A DNA stretch of 64,000 nucleotides from Trichinella spiralis (lineage: Eukaryota; Nematoda; Enoplea; Trichinellida; Trichinellidae): assembly GCA_000181795.3 (NCBI GenBank), contig CM012953.1, forward strand, positions 8,076,602-8,140,601. The letters run 5' to 3'. Of this stretch, positions 12,718 through 24,188 are shown in pieces (within the stretch, counting starts at the first letter, position 1; each line of letters starts with the position of its first letter). A program made the position numbers and the translations under genes. The notes below the pieces were generated by a model. The model was not told the origin of the DNA. It did not search any database and saw nothing but the letters and a program-made list of their open reading frames with translations.

Positions 12718-15700
12718 TTAATGTCCAGGATTGTGAAAATTTTGCTGCTGACCTACGCCAGCAGGCGATGGAACATGTTGAAATTGTTGATTTTGTTGCT
12801 GTTGCCCAGAAGCATGATGATAAGGAGGCAGTTGATTATTAACAGATGCAGGATTGTTAATAAATCCAGGATTGCCTTGGGCATGTGCAACCACATTATC
12901 GGGCAGCTTTTGTTGATGATATGGTTGTTGTTCCATATGTGCATTGCCTTGTTGAAAATTATCAACATGTTGTTGTTGATTCGGTGGCTGTGGGATGCCG
13001 TGCATTTGTGAATGAAATTGATTTTGCTGTGCTGGAGGAATATTCGGTTGTGAATACTGAGATGGACTGGCTTGAAATCCACCGGTTGCCGATGCACCTG
13101 CTTGCTGATATTGTGCGGGATTTGCTTGAAATTGTCCTGCAGGCATATTCTGATATGCCTGAAACTGTCCTGTGGGTATATGCTGATTCACTTGATATTG
13201 TCCAGGGGGAACATTCCCTTGGATACCCGAAGCAGGAACTTGATAAACAGGGGCCCCATGGCCCTGCTGATAAACTGGTTGCTGCAGTGGAACTGCACTT
13301 TCCATGTACTGTTGTTGATGTTGTTGCTGTGGTGGTGGTGGTGGTGGTTGGTGTTGCTGCTGCTGTTGTTGCTGCTGCAGCAGCTGTTGCGGACTTCCAG
13401 GTGCTTGTGGCTGAAAATTTCCGGGTGCACTTCCAGTTTGCTGCGAAGGGACACCGTGTTGTGGAACCGCTGGTTTTGGAGGAATATCCATACCTGGGTG
13501 TTGAACTTTATTTGCTTCATCAATTACATCGTAGCCGTTTTCTTTTTTCCACTGAATTTCATATGCACGCAACTCATCTTCGGAAAATGCTTCGGCAGGA
13601 TCGAGCACCGACCAATCATTATTATCTTGAAAATCTGGAGATTTCTCCTCACCGAGAAACTCACTTAAACTGATAAGACTGTCGTGATTTTTATCCATCT
13701 CTTCAACTACATGTTTTCGAAGTCTAGCTAATTCTTCTTCCCTGTACAAATAAAAAGACAATTTTAAATCGCGCTTAAAGTTACTACTTAAATAATGGAA
13801 AAAAAGGAACAAAAAATTCACTTTTCAATCGCATGATCATTGCCATAAACTCGGTCCAATTCTTTTTGAAATAAAGCTTCTAATTCTAATATATCCAAGT
13901 AGCCATCATCATTTGTATCGTGTAAATGAAAAAATGTATTCATATCAAAAGCATCTTTTGGTAATTTATCAACCTCTTCCCATACCTCTTCCAGCTGTCC
14001 TTTGCTTCCCTTAAATAACAATTTATTTTAAAAGATATTTTTTCGTAAAAAATAACACACACAGGATGCTTTAGCTTTTTATTTTTTCTTTTTTGTATCT
14101 CTTCATTTCGCTTTTCTTCGGCAAGTTTTCGTTCTTCTGGAGACATATTCTCTAATTTACGACGGTATTCCAATTCTTCTTTCATTTCATGTTCTTTATA
14201 TTCTTGATGTTGTTGTTGATCGAGCATATCCATATCTTTCGAAGTCTTAAATAAATAATTTTGTAAATACTAAATGCTTCTAGAATTCCACAGCACTGAA
14301 AAAATTAACATGAACATTATTCAGAAAAGTAATGAGTTACAAAGTTACATTACAAAACAGATATTAAATATTTTTTAAAAGAAAATCTGGTCATCCAGTC
14401 ATGTAATCTGTTATATTATGTACATTTTAAACCCAACTTCAACTTTCGAAAATAGAAAGTGGTCTAAGCTTCAAAAGTTTCAAACAAAGTGTACTGCACT
14501 AAAGAAGATATAATCGGTAATTACACTTGCCTATATCACCGTATATAAATTTACTTATTATTGAAGCATTTTCTTTATGTAAATAGCAAGAAAAATTCCT
14601 TGCAATTACAAATATTTACATTTAGAAAAAATTTCGAAGACCAAAATTTCTTCAGTAATTCTGTTTACCTGAAAATCAAAAAATATACAGTAATGAAAAC
14701 TACACTACTCTACACCATAATCCGAAAAATATAGTGAAGTTATGAAATAAATTGAATGTTTCACATTTTCTAACATTAAAAGGGGTCAAATAAAAGTATT
14801 TTCAATGAAAACACTGAACATTGAGAAAATACGCTGAACTAGTTTCTTGACCCTAAATCAGTTGCACCTACAAGGAGCATCCATCAACATCTAATGAACG
14901 TAGATTCAATAATCTCAAGCGTGCTAAAAGTAAATGTAGTTTTAAAGCATTCTATTTTATTACCTTCCGAATCAGCATTTGTAAATCTGCTGAATCAAAA
15001 GTATCTTTATTATGGTCGATGTGTTCCAGCATGGCTGCGAAACCATTTTCGTGATCGCGTTTCTTTTCCAGTGCTTTCCGTAGACGTTCCAGCTCAATTA
15101 ATTTAATTTGATTCAACTTTGTTCTCACATTATGATCCACAAAATTAAGAGCTTCGGCAATTTTTCCAGACTATAAATCAAAGGAAGTGACTACTAACGA
15201 TAAAAGAGGGAATAAAAAATAAATTACGTGGATTTCTTCTGGAGTAGCAGCACGAAGTCGCTCAGCAAATGCTTAAATTTCACATAATGTACACAATAAT
15301 TGTACAACAAAGCACATTTTCACTTACCTGGATCTGATTCTAAAGCAGCAACAACGTCTTTCAAGTACTGCTCATATGCTAAGTTATAATGCTAAAGTCA
15401 AATGAAATTATGTAAACTGTTAGCTTTCTTTAAATAACAATGATATCATAAAACAGCAAAAGTTTACTAACAATACAAAAAAATACAACCTAAATAATTT
15501 TCTGAAAAAATAGCTGAAAATATTTAAAATAATTAGGATAAGAAAAAATTTTATACTTATTAATATTAACGATTAATATTTTAAAAATTTCAAATCATTT
15601 AAAATTAAATATTAAAATTGTATCAGTCACCTGAAAGTAATCATCCGGCGGCGGTGGGCTTGGTTGAGGCGTGGATTTTATTTCCACATATCGGCAACAA

Positions 15701-15753
15701 CAAAAAGGCAACAAAATAAAAATAAACGCAATAAAGCCAGTTCCGTGAAACAT
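12718..15753 (-). CDS. nucb: Nucleobindin (NUCB1/NUCB2 family), 7 exons
   Basis: Calcium- and nucleic-acid-binding protein of the Golgi/secretory route. Exons (minus): 15753-15631, 15391-15328, 15271-15228, 15170-14964, 14245-14063, 14009-13822, 13741-12718, all with GT/AG borders and consistent phase, giving 610 residues. Residues 1-20 form a signal peptide ([14 protein letters not shown]). Then follow the family block [14 protein letters not shown], the [13 protein letters not shown] region, and a long charged helix ([20 protein letters not shown]). EF-hand 1 is at 238-249 ([12 protein letters not shown]) and EF-hand 2 at 286-297 ([12 protein letters not shown], with Ser instead of Gly at loop position 6). 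After about residue 370 the protein is Gln/Pro/His-rich to the end, with Q and P runs, instead of the C-terminal leucine zipper of vertebrate nucleobindins. It lies head to head with the rhotekin-like gene, 660 bp away. The family call is firm; exact splice sites are inferred. Confidence 0.92.
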
Positions 15754-16413
15754 AATACGCTTACAAAACTTTCAACAAAACAAGCAACAAGGCGAAATCC
15801 TTGAACGACGTATGGCAACTTGCATTTACAAATAAAAATGATGTCAGCAATGTCTGTAAATAATATACTTGAATAATGTCAATTACACAAATATCAGTTA
15901 ATGTAATTAATAGATCAGCAAACTTGAAAAACTTGAAGAAATGTAAATCTATTCAATGTAAAATTATCGTTTTGAATTAAAAATAAAATTAAATATTTTA
16001 TTTGATAACTCCTTTTCTTTCATACTGTAAAACATATTGAATGCTGAAGTGGCTTAACATTTTAAAATTTATTATCATCGTTATTTAAAAATAACTTTAT
16101 GTTTAACAGTTTAACGATCTTTTGCATTTTATGCGTTTAATTTTCGCAGAAACAAGTACTTTGTTTGTTTTTATTGTAACAGGGTTGTTTTCGTCTGAAT
16201 TTAGTTTAAACAGATTATTGTTTGAACAGCTTTATTTATATAATATATAAACAAGTAGACTTGAATAATATGCCGAAAAATTAGGATTAACGACCATTAT
16301 ACGCAGTCAAGTCTTAACAGGAAGTGAAACAAATACACATCATACTGTATTTAAACTTGACTATAAGTAAATTCAAATTTTTTTGAAGTTTGCATCAAAA
16401 TGCCAGCGTAGTC
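15754..16413. promoter_or_regulatory. Shared intergenic region between divergent nucleobindin and rhotekin-like genes
   Basis: These 660 bp separate the start codons of two divergently transcribed genes, so they must hold both 5' UTRs and probably both promoters. I see no TATA element that I would trust in such AT-rich sequence, and no open frame. Calling it a promoter region rests only on position. Confidence 0.4.
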
Positions 16414-19201
16414 ATGAGGAGTTCTAAAAAGCTTTCTTCTTCTTTATTGCTTAAGAAATCTATCAGAAGACTGAGTCAAACGCCTGGTACAAGATCCAAA
16501 TTGCAGTAAGAAGGGATTTTTTTTAATAAATAATTATATTTTCCTACTTCGTTGTAGACTGTAGTTTGTATATTAAGTATAGTACATTAAGTATTTTATT
16601 CACAATAAATGTAATTTATTTATTTTTAAGATTTGTTGTGCACTTCATTTTGTTTTCAGGAAAAAAAGTTGTCTTCCACTTTCTTTGCGTCGTCACAAAA
16701 GTAATTGTAACAGAAGTTCAATTCGAGCATCGTGTCGTAATAAAGTAAGCTGCAATGAAAATACAATAATGAAATGAATTATTTATTTAAAAGTCTTTTC
16801 CAGATATTGGAAGTGATTTTTTTCAGATTTATGTGAAACAGTCAAGTGTGCGGCATTTTTACTGTTACTTTTTATTAGGACTGTAAAATTAGCAAATAGG
16901 TCGAAACTTTTTTCTAGTAACGGAAATTTATTTGCTTTTATATATTGCAATCTGCTAATAATCTGTTGATAACATTTTTGTTTCTGCTCAATTCAACTTT
17001 GATTGGTGAATGAACGGAATCTCGAATTATTATTGTTATTATTATTATGGTTCAATTTATTTCATATAGAAGTTTATTAGTGAGCATTAAATTTAAATGC
17101 ATACGTTATTTAATTTGATATTTTTTAGAATAACACTTTGTTGGAAAATATTAAAATAGAAACATGCTTGAAAAATGCCGCTGAAAATATTCTGAAGGAA
17201 TGGAGAGCATATCCTGTTGACACTTTGTTAGAAGCCGGTAAAAGCGCTGTTGTCAGTGAGAAGCGTTTAGAATGCTATCATCGATTTGAAAAATTTAAAT
17301 TTCAAAGAACAAGGTAGTATTCAAATAATTTTTGTTATATTGAAAATAATTGTATTTTTTAGTTTATCATCTGGATTATCCTTTCGTCCAATAAATGTTA
17401 TACTGAAAGGTGGTTAATTAAATAATTGTTCGTAGAGTTCAGTTTGCTTTTTCAGATGTAAGAATACCGTTGGCTTGGAAAAATAAAGATCATTTTCTGA
17501 ATAAAGGAGGTATTATTGTTCATAAATGTAACATTATTTTTATAAATATCATTTTTTGAGATTCGCGATCATATGCCGTTTTTGCCCTTTGCGAAATTGG
17601 AGACGACATCTGTGATACTAGACTTGTGTCGCATGTTGATCGAACATTTACAGATATACAGTTTGAAGAGACTTTTGTGTTGTAAGAATATTTGTTTCAC
17701 TTTTTTGAATTTTGTGAACTGGTAACATTTTATGGTTTTCTTAAATTAGGAAATAACTTTTTATACATTGTTTTCTTGTATCATAATTATAAGTTAATTC
17801 TACAATTTTCGAGTGGAAAAATGTATTTAAAGAAAGTTTCATGTTTGAAAGCTGAAGTATTATATTATATGTTTGTACATTTTAAGCTATTATATCAATG
17901 ATAATTTGCTTTTTTATTTTAATGTAATGTAAAATAGATGTTGTCATGTTTCTAAATGTAGTTTAGCAAATATTAATATGCACATATTGCATATTTTAAT
18001 AAAGAAAAGAATTTATTATTAAATTAAAAAATATCAAATTCACGTCTAAGATTGATGAACTTGATAAATTATAATTGAAAATGGAATGTTTTCAATTATT
18101 TTAGCAAAAACGTGCCTGCTGAATTTAACCTCGTCATTACATTATACAGCCGTCTTATTTCTGATGGCGAAGATCATGAATCTGTTGAAAATGTTAAAAA
18201 TAAAGTTCTGAAACCGATCTCTCGGAGCTTATCTCGTGGTCCTAGCATATATGTAATTTTAATATATCACATCTGCAAATAAATATATGCGTACTGATTA
18301 TATGCATTTTAGAGAAAAAAACATAAAGCATTATCATGTGCAAGATTTTGTCAAGTTGCTTCAGTCATCTTGAATCGTTCCAGTCTGACTCCATCTGGTT
18401 CAGTTGTCACCAATTTGATATTAAACGAAAGTAGAGTCTTTTTTCAATTTTAATTTTTTAAAATAATAGTTGATAATTGTCATATAAAAGAACTTGCCTG
18501 AAATGACGTAGGATGTGAAGTGTAGCTTTTTTGTGTAGAATTTTTGAATTAAACGGTAATTACAATAATTATTTATATACATATTTTTAGCTGTCACGTA
18601 TTTAATTGTTCTACTAAATTTTTACAACTGTTTATTATAGATTTTCAGGAATTCTTTCCCCCGAACTTTGGCTTCTTGTGTTGTGATATTTGTATTAACG
18701 TAAATTCAAAAAGCAAATTCACTTTTGATGGATATTTAACTGTTCAAGTAATTGTATTTGTATAAAGTTGTATTTTACTTGTAAAAAATGTTAATTTGTT
18801 CTTTATTACATATATGTGAAGAATAATTCTGGAAATTATGAATCGGTGCGTTGCATTCTTCGACGAGTGAAGCTTTACATATATTGGTCAAATGGTTTGC
18901 AAACTGTGAATATTACTGCTGTAAGATTTGAATGTAAATATTGTTAATTTGTAAAATTTAGTATAATTTTTTTCAGGATTGCACTTTTACTTGGGAAACA
19001 TTGAAATTTACTTTAACAACCGTATCAGGGGATGTGTTGGTTTTTACGTCTTGTGAAGTGGACGTTTTGGAGCAGTTTTATCGAACTTTAATTCACCATC
19101 GTCAGGGTATATATATATAAATAGATTTTTTAGCAGATGAGATTAAAAATAGTTATTCGATAATTTTAGAAAATGTAAAAGAAATGGTTTCGCCAGAGTA
19201 A
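16414..19201 (+). CDS. RTKN: Rhotekin-like Rho effector, 12 exons
   Basis: Likely a scaffold that binds GTP-loaded Rho. Exons: 16414-16505, 16660-16744, 17129-17313, 17363-17409, 17456-17509, 17561-17681, 18105-18252, 18313-18430, 18641-18747, 18822-18920, 18977-19106, 19170-19201; phases agree and give 405 residues. An N-terminal basic Ser/Lys-rich stretch is followed by an HR1-like helical segment (ENIKIETCLKNAAENIL...KSAVVSEKRLECY). Next is the diagnostic anillin/rhotekin homology block: FRPINVILKDVRIPLAWKNK, HFLNKGDSRSYAVFALCEIG and VDRTFTDIQFEETFV, which matches rhotekin (DLRIPLMWKD...NKGDLHRWAVF...VDRTLTDISF). A PH-like module follows (FDGYLTVQ...VRCILRRVKLYIYW). The protein ends just after the PH region, so it is shorter than vertebrate rhotekin (about 560 residues) and lacks its proline-rich tail. 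The acceptor before exon 10 (gtgaag) is weak. Anillin is the alternative, but there is no long actin-binding N-terminus. Confidence 0.85.
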
Positions 19202-19490
19202 AGATTGAATTATTTTGGCATTACGTTTGATGTGAAACATTCTGATCAAAATTGATTTTTATAATTTGATGAATAAATTTTACGTTTTATTTGATTATTT
19301 ATTTTTTTGAACGTGAATAATTTGTCAGATTTGGTTTCTTTTTAAAAAGAAACTTTTTTTCGAAAAATATTACAGTAAGCAAATAAATGTATAATTGATC
19401 AGGTTGGTTGATGTTCAATAATTTGCATGAATTGATTTTGTCGTTCGTGCACAAGTTGTTTAATATGGTTGTCATAGTTACTTGTGCTAT

Positions 19491-20189
19491 ATGGCGTCGG
19501 TGCGTTCTGAACGTAATCTGGAAAAGTCTATTGGAAACGGAGAAGAGCCTGAAATCGATGACCCGTGTGAAGAAAAGTCAGTTTTTTTCTATTTAACTTT
19601 TCATTACTGAGATTCACTTCTCCATTCTCGGTTATGTTTAATTTTTCAAATCAGTGGCAATAAATTTTGCTTGATATTTTAATTTTTAATTTTATCATTT
19701 GTTATTGGAATATTGTTCTATATCTTCTTCTTCTTCTTCTTCTTCATACTTTAAATTTTTTAAACAAATCTCTGTTCAAAATTATCCAGATCGATGTAAG
19801 AAGCTTCATGTTTGCTTTTCTTGTGTTGTTGTTTGTAAATTTTATTTTAAATTGCAATATAATATTTTTGAACATATTTCAGGGTTTCAAGTGAAGAATT
19901 GAATGATGGAAAAAAGGAAGAAGCCGTACCGCCTGCTTCACCGAAAGTAGCGGCCAAACGACTGATCATTCTCGGCGAAGCGGCCAGTGATGTGATCAGC
20001 GTTACCAGCGATCCCATTGATCCGAAACAATCCAATCCAGCTATATCGGCTATAAATACAGAATTATTAATTGGCGTCAGCGAAAGTGATGCACAAAATG
20101 AACAGCATATTTACGTTCAAAAAGCAGGCAATATAAATTGATATTTTAAAAAAGTTTATAAATGGAAATTGTTGTTGTATAATTTTCAA

Positions 20190-20220
<31 letters not shown>

Positions 20221-21156
20221 GATGGATTTTTCAAAACCAGTCGTAGTCGATTAGATGAGATAATTTGTTCAGAAAAAGATGAAAATGAAAAAGATGAAAA
20301 ATTGCATCGAAAAATTGTTTCCAGAGTTCACACGGCTTTTTCCATTCAAAAATCCTTCAACACGTTTGCATCGTTGCTTCACGGTCAGCAGATTATTTTG
20401 AGTTGTATGTTATATGTTATTGTTTTTTTATTAAAAATTCTGTATTTTACAGGCATATTAACTGGATTTTCTCTGTTTCATTGTTTGTGCGTTTTTGCAG
20501 CAGCTGAAACGAGCGTAATTAGTGTCAATTTTTTGAATTACTATACTCACATTTCACTTCCAATTCATTCACTATATTTTGGCATTGTTGCAATTTGTAC
20601 AGTGGCAATTTTGGACAAGTACGTGGGAAAGTTTGTTCGTTTGTTTTGAGATTTGAATTTTTCACGCAATCATAATTTTAAGTTACGATATATCCCACGC
20701 GTTGGTTCGCATTTTGAACGGCACTCTTCGTGCGGTCAATCTCCTTCCTGGCGTGTTTGTTGTCCTGACACATTTCGTGATAATGGTAATGTGTCTGATG
20801 GTTCTACCCATCGAAGAGCACATTTGGATCCAGGGTCTCAATAGAACATCTTCAGAAAGTGCAACGACGACGACCACCGCCCCTGACAATGGGAACGTCT
20901 TTCAAGCGGTAGATGTTGTTCGGAAAAATTTTCCATTACATGGATCCGGTTGAATTGACTTTGATTTCAGGCATTAACTTTGGAAGAATTTTCCATTTGG
21001 AAATATTGCATATTATTCAGAACGACGTTGCTTTGTTTGACGTGGCTTTTTGTCAATTTGCGACACGAATCGAACACATTGTTAGATCTGTTGGGCAAGC
21101 CGACTGTTGAAGTTGTGGACGACAATGACAAAACCAAATCTGACATTTCACGTTAA
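19491..21156 (+). CDS. TMEM237: TMEM237-like ciliary transition-zone membrane protein, 6 exons
   Basis: TMEM237 (JBTS14; jbts-14 in C. elegans) is a tetraspan protein of the ciliary transition zone. Exons: 19491-19576, 19883-20127, 20222-20383, 20453-20618, 20683-20908, 20971-21156, total 356 residues. The N-terminal part is acidic and hydrophilic. The family signature IYVQKADGFFKTSRSRLDEI lies across the exon 2/3 junction. Four hydrophobic segments follow (ILTGFSLFHCLCVFAAA; HSLYFGIVAICTVAIL; LLPGVFVVLTHFVIMVMCL; ILFRTTLLCLTWLFV) with a Thr-rich linker between the third and fourth. Intron 2 (20128-20221) has a GC donor (CAG|gcaata), and its 3' end is an ATT microsatellite rather than a pyrimidine tract; the frame and the signature support the junction. 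The gene is convergent with the zinc-finger gene, stop codons 176 bp apart. In nematodes this would be expected to act in ciliated sensory neurons (inference). Confidence 0.86.
20190..20219 (+). repeat. (ATT)n microsatellite at the 3' end of TMEM237 intron 2
   Basis: About ten ATT units end directly at the splice acceptor (tat-ag), occupying the place where a pyrimidine tract is normally found. Confidence 0.9.
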
Positions 21157-21332
21157 ATGGTGCATGGGAAATTTGTGCGCTTGTCCGTCTATCGTTGTGA
21201 CGACAATTGCACCGTGAATAGAGATACTTTATGAACATGTGCAAATAATGTTGATTTTATAAAATATAATTTATTATAGAATTTTTACAAAATGAAATTA
21301 CAAATTAATTATGAAATATGAACAAAATTGTT

Positions 21333-21803
21333 TTATATTTTGCGAAGCTTTTCAGCTTCGACTTTCGGATTGTTCCGTGCAATTTCTTTGGCAGCCATTT
21401 TTCTATAATCGAACGTGCACTTGTGTTCAGCTGCATAACGGTGAAGCTTGCAAAACACTTTGCCACACCTGCATTCCATTGGAATTAACGGCAATTTCAC
21501 TTTGCACTGTTCGCAACGTTTGCGTTTGGTCGAGCATGTCGGTGAGCTCGACTCTGGTCGACCGTTGCTGTCTGCATTTTGGCTTTTCGAACTTTTCGGT
21601 TTGTCTCCATGCTTTTGCTGAATATCTCCTGAGGGATTTTTCAAACTCTGCTGATAACAGTTTAAGCAGAGACCGTTGGTTCCATTTTTGGAAGCTTTGG
21701 AACCACATTTGCGCAGGCATTCTTCTTGCTGTTCATCGACGTTGTGCTTCATTTCGACACTTGCCAAACAACCCACCGCCAACGTTGACTTCAACTTCAA
21801 CAT
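21333..21803 (-). CDS. A20/AN1-type zinc-finger protein (ZFAND5/6 family), single exon
   Basis: 156 residues, uninterrupted. The N-terminal A20-type finger reads ECLRKCGSKASKNGTNGLC followed by LNCYQ, with the C-x3-C-x-C-x2-C spacing of ZFAND5/6. The C-terminal AN1 finger runs RCEQCKVKLPLIPMECRCGK then VFCKLHRYAAEHKCTFDY with all Cys/His ligands present, and the family's ending ...NNPKVEAEKLRKI. Between them is a Ser/Lys-rich linker. Family members bind ubiquitin chains through A20 and take part in proteasome-linked stress responses. The usual start in the family lies close to the A20 finger, so Met18 (21752) is an alternative to Met1; the extra 17 residues are hydrophobic. Intronless, unlike most genes here. 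Confidence 0.93.
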   Translation of the reverse strand: MLKLKSTLAVGCLASVEMKHNVDEQQEECLRKCGSKASKNGTNGLCLNCYQQSLKNPSGDIQQKHGDKPKSSKSQNADSNGRPESSSPTCSTKRKRCEQCKVKLPLIPMECRCGKVFCKLHRYAAEHKCTFDYRKMAAKEIARNNPKVEAEKLRKI

Positions 21804-22791
21804 TTCTTCTTTTGTTTCTCTTGTTCACTTTAAACTTTAATGTTGTTCAAAATTGGTTTAAATTAAATTTTATCTTTACAATTTGTTTAGTTTAAATTAT
21901 ATACAAGTCTAAAAGTTGACGTTCATTGAATGAAAATTTTGTTGGATTTTTTTTCATTTGAAAAATCACTTCCACTCGATATGAAATATTGTTGTGAAAT
22001 TGAAATTCAAATTACATCCGAAAGTATAAAATAATGAAACTTTTTTTTCGTTTTCTTCTTCGTATATTAGTTGTAAATAAAATGAAAATTGATCATTTAT
22101 GATTAGCATGTGAATTATGTGTGCTTGTTTATTAAACGCAAAGCAATGATGTAGAATAAATAACGGGTGTGTTGGAAAAACACACGACAGCCCAATAATT
22201 AAACCAGCTTTTAAAATTTTTATAAGAAAATGTCAAAATGTTTCAAATATTTACCCATCAGACGAAGAAGAAATCTTTGAAATAGATTTCAACAACTGCA
22301 TAAAGTGAACAGAACGAACATTCGAAACAATTTTAGCATATATATATTTTTTTTCTTTAAATTTACTTTTCTACTAACTTGTATAAAGTAATAAAAAATA
22401 ATAAAATTAAACAACTAAAATATGAAACTTCAATACAATTTTGAATTTGTTGTTGTTGTTGGAAATTACAGTAAGTTGTTAATAATGAATTGAATAGGCG
22501 AAATTGCTTGCGACACGTCCCAGTTGTGTGGCCAACCGATCCAAGACAGTATGAAAAGACATAATGAAAATTGAGAAAAATTGAAAATGCATTTGTAAAT
22601 ATATTATTCTGTACTGGTTGATAAATTCTGAACATTTTCAATTAATTTATTCAAATCACTTTTTGTAAAATATATTCCAAACGTGATCAAAAGATGATAA
22701 AAATCTCTAAACTGTTGCTGCTGTTGCTATATGCAGGTATTTCTGGTTTTGCAAAAGCAACGATTGAAATTCAAGATTAGCAAGCATTCAA

Positions 22792-22838
<47 letters not shown>

Positions 22839-24188
22839 CTTCCATCATATTATTACTGCTATTACTTGCCGTATAAAATGATGCACTCCAAGAGATCCGT
22901 ATTAAAAATGTTCATCTCAACCATACAAACAAACATAAAAATAAACAAATAAATAAAATAAGAATGCAAAACAACAACAACAACAACAGGAAATAATATG
23001 GAAAATTTTGAAAATTTATTAAACAACATTCAACATTAATTGCGAGATTGGCTATTAATGGCAGATTGGCATTTCACATGGTGGTAGTAGTAGAATGGTA
23101 TTGCTTTGGCCGACATTTTTACTTGTTTCACAGTGATCTTTGAACATTTTACAAACCAACCAGTCTGGCAAATATTCAGCATCTTCTGCTCTCCAAGAAT
23201 TGCTCTCATATTCCACTTTTGCAATCTTCAATTCTTTCTCATCAGCTGCTCACATTTAAATTTCCATTCAAAATTCAAATCAACAATCACCTTTATTTGA
23301 AAATTATTCTTCATCAAATTCAGTTCCCATCAAAAATATTATTTTTTTTCCCTCCTATTTTTCATCTCTCACAAGGCAAGTTATTCTTTATATTATATTT
23401 ATCTTTTTTTTTCAATCACACAAAAATTACCACAAGTAATCTTTCTATTGGAACACAGTACTGTAAAAATTAAATAATTATGTTCGATTTAATTGAAGTT
23501 GAAAAAGCTATCACTGTTGTTCATTTTTAAAAAATTATTTTATTGCTCAACTCTCGAATAAGAATTTTTCCAATAAATAATAATGATAATTTCATTTTTT
23601 CTTTCAAAAAAAAGATTTTCTTTTATTCTTGTCCACTGCGACATTGTTTATTTGCATTTTTTCACGTTTTTTTTATATTCTGATCAATCAAAATTTTGCA
23701 AATGTTAAATTGAAAGAAAAGCAGTTCAGTTGTGAAGTGAAATTGTAAATTGATGTTGGAAATTTTAATAATTGAACGTTAATCAAACTTTTATCAAGCT
23801 TGTTGTTGTCTTGGAATTTTGTAAAATGCAACCTAGTTGAACATTCTGTTGTGCCACACATTATGATAAGACGTATAAAAATAAAATAAAATAAAATACA
23901 ACAATATTACATCACAGGAAAGAATATGAATATTTTGTATTGCATATCGAATGCTAATTACGTAAAATGTTTTTTGTTATTATTTTTGAAATTGCATTAA
24001 AAATGCACAAAATTTGTAAACAAATTCATATAGTTTTGTGAAAGATGGTGAAGAAAATTATTGTTTAGATTTTTTAAATTAATTGACCGATAAAATTGTT
24101 GCTCTCACTCTCTCTATCTGCCTGTCGCTTTCAACGTTGCTGTCAACATTGAACAGTTGACGTTGTGTAAACGCTGCTGACACTGAAA
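21804..24188. other. Intergenic region with microsatellites and one doubtful exon
   Basis: Between the zinc-finger gene (-) and the calmodulin-like gene (+). It holds an (AAT)n tract at 22792-22814 that grades into AATGAT units to 22838, a CAA run near 22970-22988, and an AAAAT run near 23880-23898. Apart from the candidate exon at 23055-23245, I see no gene. The last part must contain the 5' UTR and promoter of the calmodulin-like gene; a CT-rich stretch sits at about 24105-24130. Confidence 0.5.
23055..23245 (-). other. Possible terminal coding exon, unidentified
   Basis: A minus-strand stretch of higher G+C than its surroundings is open in two frames. The better one has a balanced, Cys-containing composition (WRAEDAEYLPDWLVCKMFKD... 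ending PPCEMPICH, stop at 23055-23057) and would begin at an acceptor near 23240 because a stop lies just upstream. I do not recognise it, and no upstream exon is evident. Confidence 0.22.

Noticed and set aside
12753-13673. Long reading frames on both strands over the nucleobindin last exon
   Set aside because: They are shadows of the CAG/CAA and CCA repeats in other frames; only the nucleobindin frame continues the family sequence.
17692-17901. 69-codon plus-strand frame in the rhotekin-like gene
   Set aside because: Lies inside intron 6 and has AT-driven composition.
18420-18560. Premature end of the rhotekin-like frame after LILNE
   Set aside because: Joining donor gtagag at 18,431 to the acceptor before 18,641 restores the frame and the expected FLCCDICINV segment.
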